Below are positions 63,319 through 64,000 of a stretch of 64,000 nucleotides of DNA, piece after piece. How positions within the stretch are numbered: the stretch's first letter is position 1; every line of letters begins with the position of its first letter. Both the position numbers and the translations under genes were made by a program. The DNA comes from Rhodobacteraceae bacterium HLUCCA12. GTDB lineage: Bacteria > Pseudomonadota > Alphaproteobacteria > Rhodobacterales > Rhodobacteraceae. The DNA lies in contig LJSV01000001.1 in the NCBI GenBank assembly GCA_001314715.1, positions 310,001 to 374,000 of the forward strand. The letters are read 5' to 3'. The notes below the pieces were generated by a model. It saw only the letters and a list, made by a program, of their open reading frames with translations, ran no database searches and had not been told where the DNA came from.

Positions 63319-64000
63319 AAAGCGGCTGCCGGATGTCCCCTTCGTCTATTTCGGTGACAATGCCAACACACCTTACGGCGTGCGCGATGCCGATGACATC
63401 TTCGCCCTGACCTGTACCGGCGTCGAACGGCTGTGGGACGAGGGGTGCGACCTGGTGATCCTGGCCTGCAACACCGCCTCGGCCGCCGCCCTGCGCCGGA
63501 TGCAGGAGAGTTGGGTGCCCGAGGGCAAACGCGTTCTGGGCGTGTTCGTCCCCCTGATCGAGGCGCTGACCGAACGCCAGTGGGGCGACAACTCGCCCCC
63601 GCGCGAGGTCGCGATCAAGCATGTCGCGCTCTTTGCCACGCCGGCGACCGTGCAGAGCCGCGCCTTCCAGCGCGAACTGGCCTTTCGTGCCATCGGCGTC
63701 GATGTCGAGGCCCAGCCCTGCGGCGGCGTCGTCGATGCGATCGAAGAGGGCGACATGATCCTGGCCGAGGCGCTGGTCCACAGCCATGTCGCGGCGCTGA
63801 AGCGGCGCATGCCGCGCCCCGATGCGGCGGTGCTGGGCTGCACACACTATCCGTTGATGGAAGAGGCGTTTCGCGCGGCCCTCGGACCCGAGGTCGCGGT
63901 CTATTCGCAACCCGACCTGGTCGCCGCCAGTCTCGAGGATTATCTGATGCGTCACCCCGACATGCGGGGCGCCGATGGCGAGAACGCCTATCTGACCACC
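63260..64000 (+). CDS. murI: glutamate racemase (partial, runs off the right edge)
   Basis: The first 247 codons of MurI, which makes D-glutamate for peptidoglycan, are present. Catalytic features are seen: [15 protein letters not shown] (Asp7-Ser8), [11 protein letters not shown] with the first catalytic Cys, and the second Cys in [12 protein letters not shown]. The frame is open to the last base, so the C-terminus is outside the window. ATG 63260 has GGCAGG upstream and lies inside the end of the acyltransferase gene. Confidence 0.95.
   Translation, partial: MAVGVFDSGLGGLTVLSALEKRLPDVPFVYFGDNANTPYGVRDADDIFALTCTGVERLWDEGCDLVILACNTASAAALRRMQESWVPEGKRVLGVFVPLIEALTERQWGDNSPPREVAIKHVALFATPATVQSRAFQRELAFRAIGVDVEAQPCGGVVDAIEEGDMILAEALVHSHVAALKRRMPRPDAAVLGCTHYPLMEEAFRAALGPEVAVYSQPDLVAASLEDYLMRHPDMRGADGENAYLTT

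Noticed and set aside
1-64000. CRISPR arrays, insertion sequences, integrase or prophage genes, rRNA and tRNA
   Set aside because: No regularly spaced direct repeats, transposase motifs, phage gene clusters or rRNA/tRNA-like sequence were seen.

Overview
The window looks like chromosomal DNA of a high-GC alphaproteobacterium, most likely Rhodobacterales (Rhodobacteraceae/Roseobacter group). This rests on recognised gene families and gene orders: an F1Fo-ATPase zeta inhibitor (DUF1476), a heterotetrameric sarcosine oxidase, the purL-bolA-grxD order, a pcm-tolC-PopZ-like order, and short GC-rich intergenic repeats carrying a GGATATTTT-like core. The genus cannot be set from sequence alone. I saw no rRNA, tRNA, CRISPR array, insertion sequence or prophage.

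Left part (1-28 kb). After bmt, atpZ, purC and purS comes a large one-carbon / methylated-amine catabolic region. A helix-turn-helix regulator, an MttB-family methyltransferase and a gamma-glutamyltransferase-like enzyme run leftward (2.8-6.9 kb). Divergent from them, a membrane di-iron desaturase-like protein, a leaderless PhnD-like protein and an FAD/GcvT demethylase are translationally coupled (7.1-11.3 kb). Next come a zinc alcohol dehydrogenase, an enolase-superfamily protein, a complete Dpp-type ABC transporter (binding protein, two permeases, a double ATPase) and a sarcosine oxidase operon soxBDAG ending in a coupled SLC13-type transporter. Together they suggest uptake and stepwise N-demethylation of a betaine-like compound, with methyl groups passed to folate or homocysteine. 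The substrate is not determined.

Middle (28-41 kb). This part holds a pilin-like small protein, pyrC, two uncharacterised proteins, hpt, a RatA/COQ10-like protein, a PAS protein, yicC, gmk and a gamma carbonic anhydrase. A five-gene flagellar export operon follows (lytic transglycosylase, flhA, fliR, flhB, small coiled-coil protein), with every junction a 4-base overlap. An SH3 protein and a cold-shock gene with a structured leader come next.

Right part (41-64 kb). A seven-subunit Mrp Na+/H+ antiporter is encoded by six genes because MrpA and MrpB are fused. It is followed by mscL, a Pcm-like methyltransferase, tolC, a PopZ-like scaffold, transketolase, a ZauP-like coiled-coil protein with zapA, grxD, an unlisted 49-residue membrane microprotein, bolA, purL, a candidate small RNA, a LysR regulator divergent from a fused indolepyruvate:ferredoxin oxidoreductase, an acyltransferase, and murI running off the right end. 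Mrp, MscL and betaine catabolism together fit a saline or alkaline habitat (inference).
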